Position numbers and translations under genes: made by a program. A model generated the notes under the pieces. That model did not search any database and had not been told where the DNA came from. It saw only the letters and a program-made list of their open reading frames with translations. Source: Mycoplana azooxidifex (lineage in GTDB: Bacteria > Pseudomonadota > Alphaproteobacteria > Rhizobiales > Rhizobiaceae). Taken from it: a stretch of 64,000 nt of DNA. Below, piece after piece: positions 41,204 to 48,998 of the stretch. Numbering within the stretch: position 1 is the stretch's first letter; each line of letters begins with the position of its first letter. The stretch is taken from contig NZ_JACIEE010000015.1 of the NCBI RefSeq assembly GCF_014196765.1, positions 1 through 64,000 on the forward strand, read 5' to 3'.

Positions 41204-42466
41204 TCATCCCTGCTCCGTCTTCACAGTCGCTCCCGCCTGCGCCGACAGGCCCTGGAGACCGTGGACCCCGACATAGAGACCGACCAGCACGATCAGCAGG
41301 CCGGAGACATAGGGAGCCCTGCGGGCAAGCGTGCCGAACCAACTCCAGCGCGTCGTCGCGTGGCGGACGCTGAGGGCGGCCAGCGCCCCGACCGTCACGA
41401 GCGTGATGGCAAGGCCGATCGAGAAGCACAGGACGAGGGCGAAGCCAAGGGTGAACTCCCGCAGTTGCAGGCACAGGAGAAGGACCGTGATCGCGGCGGG
41501 GCAAGGAATGAGGCCGCCGGTCAATCCGAACAGGGCGATCTGCCAGGTCGTCACCTTGCGGTCCGAAAACCTCCGGCGGATGTCGTTGGCATGGGCGCGC
41601 TCGTGCGGGTCCTGGTAGCCGTCCGCCCCGACATCCAGCCCGGTCGCCTCGTGCGCGTGGTCCTCGGCGAAGGAGACGTCATAGTCGTGGCTGTGGTTGC
41701 CGTGCCCCAGGCCGAGGCGAGCCGTGAACGCGTGCGGCTCGGGGATCCCCGTCGTCGATTCCAGATAGGCGCCGCTGTCGGCGAATGCGAAATCCTGCTT
41801 CGTTCCGTCCGGCCGCTCGATTGTGATGGTGACGTCGGCCGCGCGCCAGGCATGGCCGCCAAGGGTCCGCAGCCGGAAGACCGGAGGCACGCCATCCTCG
41901 AAGATCGCAAGTTCCGCGACACCGTGCCCGGTGTCGATCCGCCGCCCTCCGTCGTGCGCCGTTGTGCCTTGCGGGCCATGATCGTGGTGGTGCGCTTCAT
42001 GGTGATGGCGGCCATCGTGGTGGTGGCCGCGGTGGCCGTGCGGCTCATGGGCGTGAGCGTGGCCATGAGCGTGGGCATGATGATGATCGTGCGGCATCTC
42101 GGCGGCCGATTTCGCCAGCCTCTCGTCCTGCCATGTCCGCCACAGCATCCAGAGCGCGATCGCGATGATGATTGCGGCGGATACCAGCTGGAAATAGGGC
42201 TCGAAAACCTCCGCATCGACGTCCCGCCACAGGTACATGCCGGCAAAGGCAATGCCCCAGACGATGGCAGTATGCGAGATTGTCGCGGCAAGGCCGAGCA
42301 GGACGGCCTGCGCCACCGTTCCCCTGACGGCGACGATGAAGGCGGCCATCATCGTCTTCGAATGGCCGGGCTCGAGGCCATGCAGCGCGCCGAGCAGGAC
42401 GGCACTCGGAACGAACAGCCAGGCGTGCGTCGATCCCTGTCGGATCAACTCGGCGAAATCGGGCAT
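41204..42466 (-). CDS. NicO/RcnA-type nickel-cobalt exporter
   Basis: A 420-residue membrane protein of the NicO family (RcnA-like). N-terminal helices include GALHGLEPGHSKTMMAAFI, the family metal motif HGLEPGHSK; residues about 125-165 form a His-rich cytoplasmic loop with more than 15 His, followed by an inserted soluble domain and C-terminal helices with LTGGLIPCPAAITVLLLC. It should pump Ni2+ or Co2+ out of the cell. It starts 9 bases after the RcnR-type regulator, in one operon controlled by the operator at 42757. Confidence 0.88.
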   Translation of the reverse strand: MPDFAELIRQGSTHAWLFVPSAVLLGALHGLEPGHSKTMMAAFIVAVRGTVAQAVLLGLAATISHTAIVWGIAFAGMYLWRDVDAEVFEPYFQLVSAAIIIAIALWMLWRTWQDERLAKSAAEMPHDHHHAHAHGHAHAHEPHGHRGHHHDGRHHHEAHHHDHGPQGTTAHDGGRRIDTGHGVAELAIFEDGVPPVFRLRTLGGHAWRAADVTITIERPDGTKQDFAFADSGAYLESTTGIPEPHAFTARLGLGHGNHSHDYDVSFAEDHAHEATGLDVGADGYQDPHERAHANDIRRRFSDRKVTTWQIALFGLTGGLIPCPAAITVLLLCLQLREFTLGFALVLCFSIGLAITLVTVGALAALSVRHATTRWSWFGTLARRAPYVSGLLIVLVGLYVGVHGLQGLSAQAGATVKTEQG

Positions 42467-42475
42467 CTTCTGACC

Positions 42476-42751
42476 TCAGAGATATTTGGTGATGGCTTTG
42501 AACTCGTCGATAGACTGGCGCTGGTTGCGCGCAAGCGACCCGACGGCGTCTTCCAGACAATGATCGAGGTGATCCTGGATCAGCGTCCGCTTGGCGTTGA
42601 CGATCGCCTTTTCGACGGCGTGAAGCTGCTGCGCCAGATCGAGGCAGGGCTTGCCGCCCTCGATCATTGCGATCACGCTCTTCAGGTGTCCCTCGGCGCG
42701 CCGCAGCCGCTTGACGATCTCGGGATGGGTATCGTGCTTGTGTTCCGACAT
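42476..42751 (-). CDS. RcnR/CsoR/FrmR-family metal-sensing repressor
   Basis: A 91-residue all-helical repressor (DUF156). Metal-site residues line up with RcnR: His4 (or 6) near the N-terminus, Cys36, His61 and a Cys at position 65 where RcnR has His; this mix means Ni/Co or another divalent metal rather than Cu(I). When metal-free it should bind the operator at 42757-42780 and shut off itself and the exporter. First gene of a two-gene operon. A FrmR-type (formaldehyde) role is unlikely given the exporter partner. Confidence 0.88.
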   Translation of the reverse strand: MSEHKHDTHPEIVKRLRRAEGHLKSVIAMIEGGKPCLDLAQQLHAVEKAIVNAKRTLIQDHLDHCLEDAVGSLARNQRQSIDEFKAITKYL

Positions 42752-42756
42752 GTTTT

Positions 42757-42780
42757 TATCCTATCCCCCGGGATAGGATA
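42757..42780 (-). promoter_or_regulatory. Operator of the RcnR/CsoR-type repressor
   Basis: TATCCTATCCC-CC-GGGATAGGATA: an 11 bp inverted repeat around a C/G tract, the classic RcnR/CsoR operator form. It starts 6 bases upstream of the repressor ATG, and its inner AGGA is also the ribosome-binding site, so repressor binding would hide both transcription and translation start signals. Confidence 0.8.
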
Positions 42781-42921
42781 TGACAAGCGACGTTCGCATC
42801 CCACCTCCCGAGCCCGCGAACGACTGGCGACAACCGCTCCTCGTCGTGGCGCGAGACGCTTTCCGGAACTATCGATCCCCTGTACCGTTTCTGTTCCATC
42901 GAACCGAAAAGGACGATCGTC

Positions 42922-43134
42922 ATGGAACAGGCGACTGCAGTTGAACTGGCGAGGGAATACCTGCGCCTCGGCGGCCACAGGCTATCGAAAATCGACGACG
43001 ACCATGTCGCCACGCGGACATGGGAACACGAAACGCCCGAGGCCGAAGCATACTGGAACGCGAACATCGAGCCTCTCGACGAACGGCACAAGCGGGAGGT
43101 GATCACGCTCCTGCCCTCGATCAACCAGGTTTAG
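42922..43134 (+). CDS. Hypothetical 70-residue protein
   Basis: A small acidic protein (AREYLRLGGHRLSKIDDDHV, then EAEAYWNANIEPLDERHK) with an AAGGA box 8 bases before the ATG. No signal peptide, membrane helix or known domain is recognised. It stands between the metal operon (divergent) and the alginate-lyase-like gene (convergent). Confidence 0.55.
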   Translation: MEQATAVELAREYLRLGGHRLSKIDDDHVATRTWEHETPEAEAYWNANIEPLDERHKREVITLLPSINQV

Positions 43135-43219
43135 GCAAAACCTGAACTCGCGATGGCAGCCAGCCAGGCTGCCGACGACAAATGAGGCTGCCGCCGGCCC
43201 GCGCGAGATTCCTGCCCTG

Positions 43220-44347
43220 CTACTGCGAGCCGTCCTCGCCATGGGTGAACTCCGTCCCTTCGGGGAAGAGCCCGGACATGCGTTTCGGGGCGGCATCCAT
43301 CGCGCCGTTCAACTGCTTCAGCTGGACCTTGTTGTCGTTGGCGTAGAGGCGCTTTGCCATCGGCGCGTAGCCGTCGAGCAGCTTGCCGGTGCGGCAGTCG
43401 CGGGCATCGGAGCCGTTGGTCAGCGCCCGGGACATGTATTCGATGCCTTCCAGCAGGATCGGCTGGATGTCGCCCTTGTGCCGCATCGACAGCAGCGTGC
43501 TCCGGCCCGACTGGTTCATCTCGATCTGGGCAGCCTGGGTCAGCCCGATCAGCGAATACTGCGGATGGACGCAGTCCCTGTCGCGCAATTCCTTCACTTC
43601 GCCGTCATCGGATATGATCTCCGGCAACTGCCGCTGCGCCTGCCTCAGGCCGGCCTGATACAGCCGCTCGTCACTGTTGAAGACCCCGATCGACATGTCC
43701 GCCAGGGCTCCGGAAACGCCCTGATTGTCCGAGCGGTCGCGCCTCATCTCCTGGCGCTGCTCATGCAGGCGCGCCAGGAACGACCGGAACTTTCGGACGT
43801 CCTTTTCCTTCCACTCCGGTCCCGGAGCGCCGTAGGGATGCTTGTAATAGAGGATGATCTCGGCGGCATTGGCCCAGATCGGGATCGCCCAGGCAGCCTC
43901 CAGCGGGATCTGTCCGGGGCCGGTCTTGGTGCCTTTCTCGCGGGTCAGGGCAACGAATTTGCCTGCCCAGGCGTTCATGATCTCGATCGATTTCGCGCGG
44001 TAGCGGTTGTCGCCCGTCTTCACCCAGCGCAGGGCCGTGAAATAGGCGGCCGCCATGTCGTTGCGGAACCGCTTCTCCGAATCGTTGCTGACCCGCGCCA
44101 CCACGAGCACATAGTCCATGGCCTTCGGCTGGTAGTCGACCGAGAAGCGCCTGTCCTTGTCGAGAGACGCATAGTAGCTCTGCCGCCGATCCGACGAACG
44201 GGCAACCTTCTCCAGCCGCGACAACGCGTTGAGCCGCCCGGCGGAATTGATCAGCCCCGGGTGCTTGAATTCGGCTGCCAGGGCGTTCGCCGCAAGCAAC
44301 AGGGCTGCGACCAGCGTGAAGGCCGCGTGGGGAAGGCGAAGGTTCAT
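43220..44347 (-). CDS. Alginate-lyase family (PL5-like) secreted protein
   Basis: A 375-residue protein with a clear Sec signal peptide (MNLRLPHAAFTLVAALLLA, cleavage after ALA near residue 24). The mature part is helical (alpha/alpha toroid) with FKHPGLINSAGRL, WAIPIWANAAEIILYY and the segment SDNQGVSGALADMSIGVF where PL5 lyases have NNHxYW. His and Tyr catalytic positions of PL5 are therefore not all obvious, and the substrate may be a different acidic polysaccharide. Single gene. Confidence 0.75.
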   Translation of the reverse strand: MNLRLPHAAFTLVAALLLAANALAAEFKHPGLINSAGRLNALSRLEKVARSSDRRQSYYASLDKDRRFSVDYQPKAMDYVLVVARVSNDSEKRFRNDMAAAYFTALRWVKTGDNRYRAKSIEIMNAWAGKFVALTREKGTKTGPGQIPLEAAWAIPIWANAAEIILYYKHPYGAPGPEWKEKDVRKFRSFLARLHEQRQEMRRDRSDNQGVSGALADMSIGVFNSDERLYQAGLRQAQRQLPEIISDDGEVKELRDRDCVHPQYSLIGLTQAAQIEMNQSGRSTLLSMRHKGDIQPILLEGIEYMSRALTNGSDARDCRTGKLLDGYAPMAKRLYANDNKVQLKQLNGAMDAAPKRMSGLFPEGTEFTHGEDGSQ

Positions 44348-44409
44348 CTGTGTTTCCGCTCTCTACTGCCGCTCGTGTGCGAAATGCCGACCGATACGCT
44401 CATCGCGCG

Positions 44410-44670
44410 TCAATGGCCTCGGGCCGGTTCACCGCCCGGCGCATAATACGTCTTCTGCTTGAAGGCGAATACGTTGCCGCAGCGGCAGCGCACCATGTGC
44501 CGCGCCGGGTCGCTCGAGGCGCGCTCGGTGGAAAATCCCGCCGGCATCTCATCGATCCTGAAACCCGGGTTCTTGCGCCGCGGGTCGTCGTCCTCGGAGA
44601 CCTCCGCGAAGCCTGTGCGCCCGCATTTGGAGCATTCGAGCTTTCTCGAATATCGATCCCGTGCCGCCAT
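44410..44670 (-). CDS. Small zinc-ribbon-like protein
   Basis: An 86-residue protein with two CxxC pairs (LECSKCGRTG near residue 11 and VRCRCGNVF near residue 62), which suggests a single zinc ribbon. It is probably cytoplasmic. Start at 44670 (MAARDRYSRK) is chosen because GGAAGCGGAC precedes it and the frame upstream is not family-like. No homologue is recognised by name. Confidence 0.65.
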   Translation of the reverse strand: MAARDRYSRKLECSKCGRTGFAEVSEDDDPRRKNPGFRIDEMPAGFSTERASSDPARHMVRCRCGNVFAFKQKTYYAPGGEPARGH

Positions 44671-44769
44671 GTCCGCTTCCACCGTCCGTTCCTGCGGGGT
44701 CTCCTTACACGGATTCGGCGCCTGTCCCAATCCGCGTCGTTGACCGCGTCGAAAGTCCGGCCGTCGCCC

Positions 44770-45270
44770 TCACGGCTGCCCGCCGCTGCCCGATATCACC
44801 GGACTTTCGACGCGATCACCCGTGCGGATGCCGAGCTTGCGCGCCGCGCCGCCGTTGAGCTCGAGGACATAGGCCACCGGCACGCGCGAATCGATGATCG
44901 CCTCGGACAGCGGCTCGGCCTTCTCGCGGATGGTGCGGATCGCGCCGCCCTCGTCTATGAAGAGCATGTCCAGCGGCAGGTAGGTGTTCTTCATCCACAT
45001 CAGCACCTGGCGGGTCTCGCCGAAGGAGAACAGCATGCCGCGGTCGTCCGCCATCGTGCGGCGGTTCATCAGCCCCTGCGCGCGCTGGCGGGGCGTCAGC
45101 GCCAGCTCGACCGTGAAGGCATGGCGGGCGCCGCCTTGCGTGACGATCGAAAGCTGGCCCTCCTGGAAGGTCTCTTCCGCCAGCGCCGGCCCGAGGCCGG
45201 CAAGCAACAAAAAAAGCGCCACGAGGGCGCTGTAGATGCGACGGAGATTCGGGCGGACAGCCTTGGCCAT
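44770..45270 (-). CDS. DUF192 family secreted protein
   Basis: A 166-residue protein: signal peptide (RRIYSALVALFLLLAGLGPALA, cleavage near residue 32) and a DUF192 domain with RAQGLMNRRTMADDRGMLF, MWMKNTYLPLDMLFID and VAYVLELNGGAARKLGI. It is periplasmic by prediction; the family is of unknown function, though the beta-barrel fold suggests binding. The start overlaps the cold-shock gene stop by one base (TGATG), and this gene pair is conserved in rhizobia. Confidence 0.88.
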   Translation of the reverse strand: MAKAVRPNLRRIYSALVALFLLLAGLGPALAEETFQEGQLSIVTQGGARHAFTVELALTPRQRAQGLMNRRTMADDRGMLFSFGETRQVLMWMKNTYLPLDMLFIDEGGAIRTIREKAEPLSEAIIDSRVPVAYVLELNGGAARKLGIRTGDRVESPVISGSGGQP

Positions 45271-45848
45271 CAATGCGCCCGGTTGCCCGGCATCGGGTTG
45301 TCCGGGTGGATTTCGGCCGCCATCAGACCCTTCTCGCCGTCGCCGAAGCGCACCAGCACGACCTGGCCCGGGCGAAGCTCCGTCAGGCCGAAGCGGCGCA
45401 GCGTCTCCATGTGGATGAATATGTCCTCGGTCCCCTCCCCGCGGGTCAGGAATCCGAACCCCTTCGTGCGGTTGAACCACTTGACCAGCACCCGTTCGAG
45501 GCCGCTGGTCGCGGTGACCTGCACGTGGGTCTTGACCGGCGGCATCTGCGAGGGATGCACGGCGGTCGACTGGTCCATGGAAAGGATGCGGAAGGCCTGG
45601 AAGCCGCGGTCGCGGCGCTGGATCAGGGCCACCACGCGGGTGCCTTCCAGCACCGTCTGGTAGCCGTCCCGGCGAAGGCAGGTGACGTGGACCAGCACGT
45701 CCTGCATGCCGTTGTCCGGCACGATGAACCCGAAACCCTTGGCGACGTCGAACCATTTGATGACGCCGGTGATCTCGATCAGGTCGACCGCCTCGCCACC
45801 CTGGTCATCACGCTCTGTGATTTCCTTCGTAGACATCCTGTCCGCCAT
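45270..45848 (-). CDS. Double cold-shock-domain protein
   Basis: A 192-residue protein with two OB-fold cold-shock domains: the first has VIKWFDVAKGFGFIVPD and DVLVHV (RNP1/RNP2), the second has LVKWFNRTKGFGFLTRGE and DIFIHM. A Pro-containing linker joins them. It should bind single-stranded RNA or DNA. Start at 45848 or 45836 cannot be separated with certainty; I use 45848. It leads the DUF192 gene in one operon. Confidence 0.88.
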   Translation of the reverse strand: MADRMSTKEITERDDQGGEAVDLIEITGVIKWFDVAKGFGFIVPDNGMQDVLVHVTCLRRDGYQTVLEGTRVVALIQRRDRGFQAFRILSMDQSTAVHPSQMPPVKTHVQVTATSGLERVLVKWFNRTKGFGFLTRGEGTEDIFIHMETLRRFGLTELRPGQVVLVRFGDGEKGLMAAEIHPDNPMPGNRAH

Positions 45849-46051
45849 GATCTGCCCAGCCCCTCGATTACGCGTCACATGTTTTACGGTTAACTGATTC
45901 TTGCCAACCAGAATAACATCGTCCCAATGCGGTAGGGCAAGCCTTCACGAAAAGTTTTGCCCGCAACTCTCTATAGACCGCGAGGCTTGCCTCTGGCTGA
46001 CAAACTCCTATCTTCCCGCCCATTCGTTCATCCTATCTAAGGATTTCAGGC

Positions 46052-46492
46052 ATGCGCTACCTTCACACCATGGTCCGGGTCACCGACATCGAGCAGTCGC
46101 TTCGTTTTTACCGGGACCTGATGGGCTTCGTTGAAACCCGCAGGATCGAAAACGACAAGGGGCGCTTCACCCTGATCTTCCTCGCAGCCCCCGAGGACGT
46201 CGCCGCCGCAAGGGCCAATGCCGCCCCCTGCATCGAGCTCACCTACAACTGGGATCCAGAGACCTACGCCGGCGGGCGCAACTTCGGGCACCTCGCCTAT
46301 GAGGTAGATGACATCTACGGCTTCTGCCAGAAGCTGATGGATAACGGTGTTGCGATCAACCGACCGCCCCGCGACGGTCACATGGCCTTCGTGCGCTCGC
46401 CCGACGGCATCTCGTTCGAGATCCTCCAGAAGGGAGAGCGCCTGCCGCCGGCCGAACCCTGGTCCTCCATGGCGAACACCGGCAGTTGGTAA
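46052..46492 (+). CDS. gloA: Lactoylglutathione lyase (glyoxalase I)
   Basis: GloA converts the methylglyoxal-glutathione adduct to S-lactoylglutathione. The 146-residue protein starts MRYLHTMVRVTDIEQSLRFY with metal-site His5 and has CIELTYNWDPETY (Glu), RNFGHLAYEVDD (His) and GISFEILQKGERL (Glu), the four metal ligands. Length and order are standard for the nickel/cobalt-type bacterial enzyme. Monocistronic; glutathione is supplied by gshA at 23.7 kb. Confidence 0.95.
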   Translation: MRYLHTMVRVTDIEQSLRFYRDLMGFVETRRIENDKGRFTLIFLAAPEDVAAARANAAPCIELTYNWDPETYAGGRNFGHLAYEVDDIYGFCQKLMDNGVAINRPPRDGHMAFVRSPDGISFEILQKGERLPPAEPWSSMANTGSW

Positions 46493-46859
46493 GCCTCGCA
46501 CAACGCTTCCGCTCTAGCACTCCATACTGATCGCAGGCGCCTGCCTTCCGGTCGTCGCCCGGGCAATCGACCGGGCGCGGCCGACTGCAACGCCTGCGCG
46601 CAATTTCACCACGGTTTCGCCGTCTTTTGCCCGGAATATGCCGCGGCTGTCGGCGGGTGGATGATTCCCAGAGGGAGGAGAGCCCCGGCGCCGCCCCGAT
46701 GGCTTCGTTCCGGTGGAATTTAGAGCAAGCGGCCCGCATTGCCATGCGCGCCTGCGGGGGAGCCACGACGGGCCATTCCTTCCCGAAGAGCTTCCCAGGT
46801 GCGGACGAGCGCGGCCGATCCCTTCGGCCGACGCGGAAAATGCAGGGGATCCGAACCTC
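46493..46859. other. 367-base intergenic region
   Basis: Between gloA and the lipoprotein gene. No convincing coding sequence, tRNA or repeat is seen. It may hold the lipoprotein promoter, but I do not see a clear one. Confidence 0.5.
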
Positions 46860-46889
46860 ATGACGACGTGCGGAATTGGTAGAAATGCG

Positions 46890-48206
46890 ATGAGGCTGCG
46901 GAACGGGCTGCTGATGGCCGTCTCCGCGCTGGTGCTGAACGGTTGCGTATCGGCATCCGGCGACATGCAATCCGAGGACAACGCCGCGCTTGCGGAGACG
47001 ACCTCGGGGCAACAGGAACAGGCGCAAGGAGACGCAGGTGCGGACGGCTACCGCGATCCGATGGTCAATGCCGGCCGAGGCGACGGCCCGTCGGCGCAGT
47101 CCGGCACAGCCAACGATCCCTCCGAACCGCCGAACCTTGCGGATGCGATCATGCAGCCCGCCCAGGTGAACGCCAGCCAGACCAGCATCTTCGCTTCCGC
47201 CGCCCCCGCTGTCGCATCCGAGGATACGACCGCAGGCGCCGCTCCGGAACCAGCCGGTCGCGCGATCACCAATCTCTACCAGGCCAATCCGGGCGCTTCC
47301 CCTGCCGGCGGCGGCGAGACCACAGGCTCGATCCCCGCCACGCCGGGCTCACTGGTCACGCCCGGCGCCGTACCTGCGTCCGATGAGGAGGCATCCGTCG
47401 TTCCCGACCACGTTCCAGTCCCGACCAGCGTCCGCTCGGCGCTGGTGGCCGAAGGCGAAGGCAACGATGCCCAACGGGCGCTGGCGGCGACCGCGGCAGG
47501 TGGCACCACCGCCGCCACGGAAACGGAAACGGAAACGGCAGCAGCCTCCGGCACCGGGGATCGCGACGAGCCTGCCGGCAGCCCCGAAACGCGTTTGACG
47601 CTCGCAGCGCTGTTTGCCGCCAAGCGCAAGACGGCGAACGCCGACCAGGCCGAAAAGCCGGCGCCGGCGCGACAGGCGAGGCTCCTCACCCGCGAAACGG
47701 CCGCCGCCCGCCAGATGGCCTCGCTCGCTCCCTCCGCCCTGCCCGGCGTCACGTCGACCGTGGCACCCGGCGACCACTCCGAACTCGAGGAAGACGGTCC
47801 CGACAATGACGACAATGGCGGGGTAACCGAGGTCGCCTCGCTTGCGGGACTGGCACGCCTGTCGCCCAACGGCCTCTGGCTGCAGACGGAGAAGGTCAAC
47901 ACCGGCTGCTTCAAGCCGGAATTGCTGACCGTCCTGAAATCGATAGAGCAGCACTACGGCAAGCCGGTCATCGTCACCTCCGGCGTCCGTGCGATGAAAC
48001 GCAACCGGGCGAAGCAGTCGCTCCACACCCGCTGCGAAGCGGCAGACATCCAGATCGCCGGCGTCAGCCGGTGGGAACTCGCCGAATACCTGCGCGCCAT
48101 GCCGGGCCGCGGCGGCGTCGGCACCTACTGCCACACCGAATCCGTCCATATCGACATCGGCCCGGAACGCGACTGGAACTGGAGATGCCGCGGCAGGCGC
48201 AAGTAG
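46890..48206 (+). CDS. Lipoprotein with C-terminal M15/DUF882 peptidase-like domain
   Basis: A 438-residue protein. The first 19 residues form a lipoprotein signal ending at lipobox LVLNGC. A roughly 300-residue low-complexity linker (Ala, Thr, Glu, Pro rich; ETETETA) leads to a C-terminal domain of about 115 residues with HTRCEAADIQI and SVHIDIGPERDW, the metal His/Asp/His pattern of the DUF882 (YcbK-like M15A_3) family that trims peptidoglycan. Two extra cysteines (NTGCFKPE, GTYCHTES) may pair. The start at 46890 is preferred for the short signal, but 46860 is also in frame with a better-spaced AGGGGA. Confidence 0.8.
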   Translation: MRLRNGLLMAVSALVLNGCVSASGDMQSEDNAALAETTSGQQEQAQGDAGADGYRDPMVNAGRGDGPSAQSGTANDPSEPPNLADAIMQPAQVNASQTSIFASAAPAVASEDTTAGAAPEPAGRAITNLYQANPGASPAGGGETTGSIPATPGSLVTPGAVPASDEEASVVPDHVPVPTSVRSALVAEGEGNDAQRALAATAAGGTTAATETETETAAASGTGDRDEPAGSPETRLTLAALFAAKRKTANADQAEKPAPARQARLLTRETAAARQMASLAPSALPGVTSTVAPGDHSELEEDGPDNDDNGGVTEVASLAGLARLSPNGLWLQTEKVNTGCFKPELLTVLKSIEQHYGKPVIVTSGVRAMKRNRAKQSLHTRCEAADIQIAGVSRWELAEYLRAMPGRGGVGTYCHTESVHIDIGPERDWNWRCRGRRK

Positions 48207-48345
48207 GCATCGCCGTTACCGGCGGGCCGCGATTCTAGCGAATCTGCCGGACACCTCCGCAACGCATTGATAATAAATTGATTTCTCATCTTGGATATCC
48301 GCCCGGGACAGATGACGTTTTTTTGACATCCCGCCCGTTTGACGC

Positions 48346-48374
48346 TTGCGCAACCGCAAGACGCCCACTATAAA
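48346..48374 (+). promoter_or_regulatory. Promoter of tRNA-Glu copy 1
   Basis: TTGCGC, 17 bp spacer, TATAAA, ending 11 bases before the mature tRNA 5' end. Confidence 0.65.
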
Positions 48375-48385
48375 CCGCCCCGCAC

Positions 48386-48460
48386 GCGCCCTTCGTCTAT
48401 CGGTTAGGACGTCAGATTTTCATTCTGAAAAGAGGGGTTCGACTCCCCTAGGGCGTGCCA
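48386..48460 (+). tRNA. tRNA-Glu (UUC), copy 1
   Basis: A 75-base cloverleaf: acceptor GCGCCCT with AGGGCGT, anticodon loop TTTTCAT (anticodon TTC), T arm GGGTTCGACTCCC, encoded CCA. Identical in sequence to the copies at 48610 and 62062. Confidence 0.97.
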
Positions 48461-48569
48461 CCACCTTCCTTCCATCTCTCCGCACCCTCTGCGGCGCTGT
48501 CCCGCAAGTCAGCCTTCCCAGGTCCGTGCAGGCCTTGTGAATTATTTGCCGGAGCGCGCATTTTTCGCC

Positions 48570-48598
48570 TTGCACAAACCGGGTCGCCTGAGTAGAAG
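48570..48598 (+). promoter_or_regulatory. Promoter of tRNA-Glu copy 2
   Basis: TTGCAC, 17 bp spacer, TAGAAG, ending 11 bases before the tRNA, the same layout as copy 1. Confidence 0.6.
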
Positions 48599-48609
48599 TC
48601 GCCCCGCAC

Positions 48610-48684
48610 GCGCCCTTCGTCTATCGGTTAGGACGTCAGATTTTCATTCTGAAAAGAGGGGTTCGACTCCCCTAGGGCGTGCCA
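48610..48684 (+). tRNA. tRNA-Glu (UUC), copy 2, attachment site of the island
   Basis: Identical to copy 1. Its last 19 bases (48666-48684) are the left direct repeat of the integrated element; the island starts right after its CCA, so the tRNA itself stays intact. Confidence 0.97.
48666..48684 (+). repeat. attL core: 19 bp direct repeat (left)
   Basis: ACTCCCCTAGGGCGTGCCA, the 3' end of tRNA-Glu copy 2. The same 19 bases recur at 61845-61863. Typical duplication made by a tyrosine integrase that targets a tRNA 3' end. Confidence 0.9.
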
Positions 48685-48717
48685 AAACTCCAATAAATCA
48701 ATGGTACAGCACGGCGA

Positions 48718-48777
48718 GTGAGACAAAATCGTCTCATTGTTTTTCGATAGCTTTTTTTATTACTTGTCTCACCTTTT
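48718..48777. repeat. Left-end candidate integrase arm-type sites
   Basis: GTGAGACAAAA at 48718-48728 and TTGTCTCACCTTTT at 48764-48777; an inverted TGAGAC...GTCTCA pair (48719-48736) is also present. The same two motifs occur near the right end at 61759-61772 and 61788-61798 in mirrored order. Arm-site function is inferred. Confidence 0.65.
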
Positions 48778-48998
48778 CGTCCAAAGTCCGCGCCTTCGCT
48801 TGACCTCCTGCTTTGCCCTGCTGCTCGATGTCCTGATGCTGGTCGTCGTCGCCCCAATTTTTATTGGTCCGGGGAAAGGCGGCGCTCACGCCAGGAAGCT
48901 CGGTATCGACGCCCAGTTCCCGCTTCGCAGCGAAGGCGCTACACTTCGAACGCTGCATTTCGAGTAGACCTTCTGCCGCGGCTAACGGGATTGATAGA

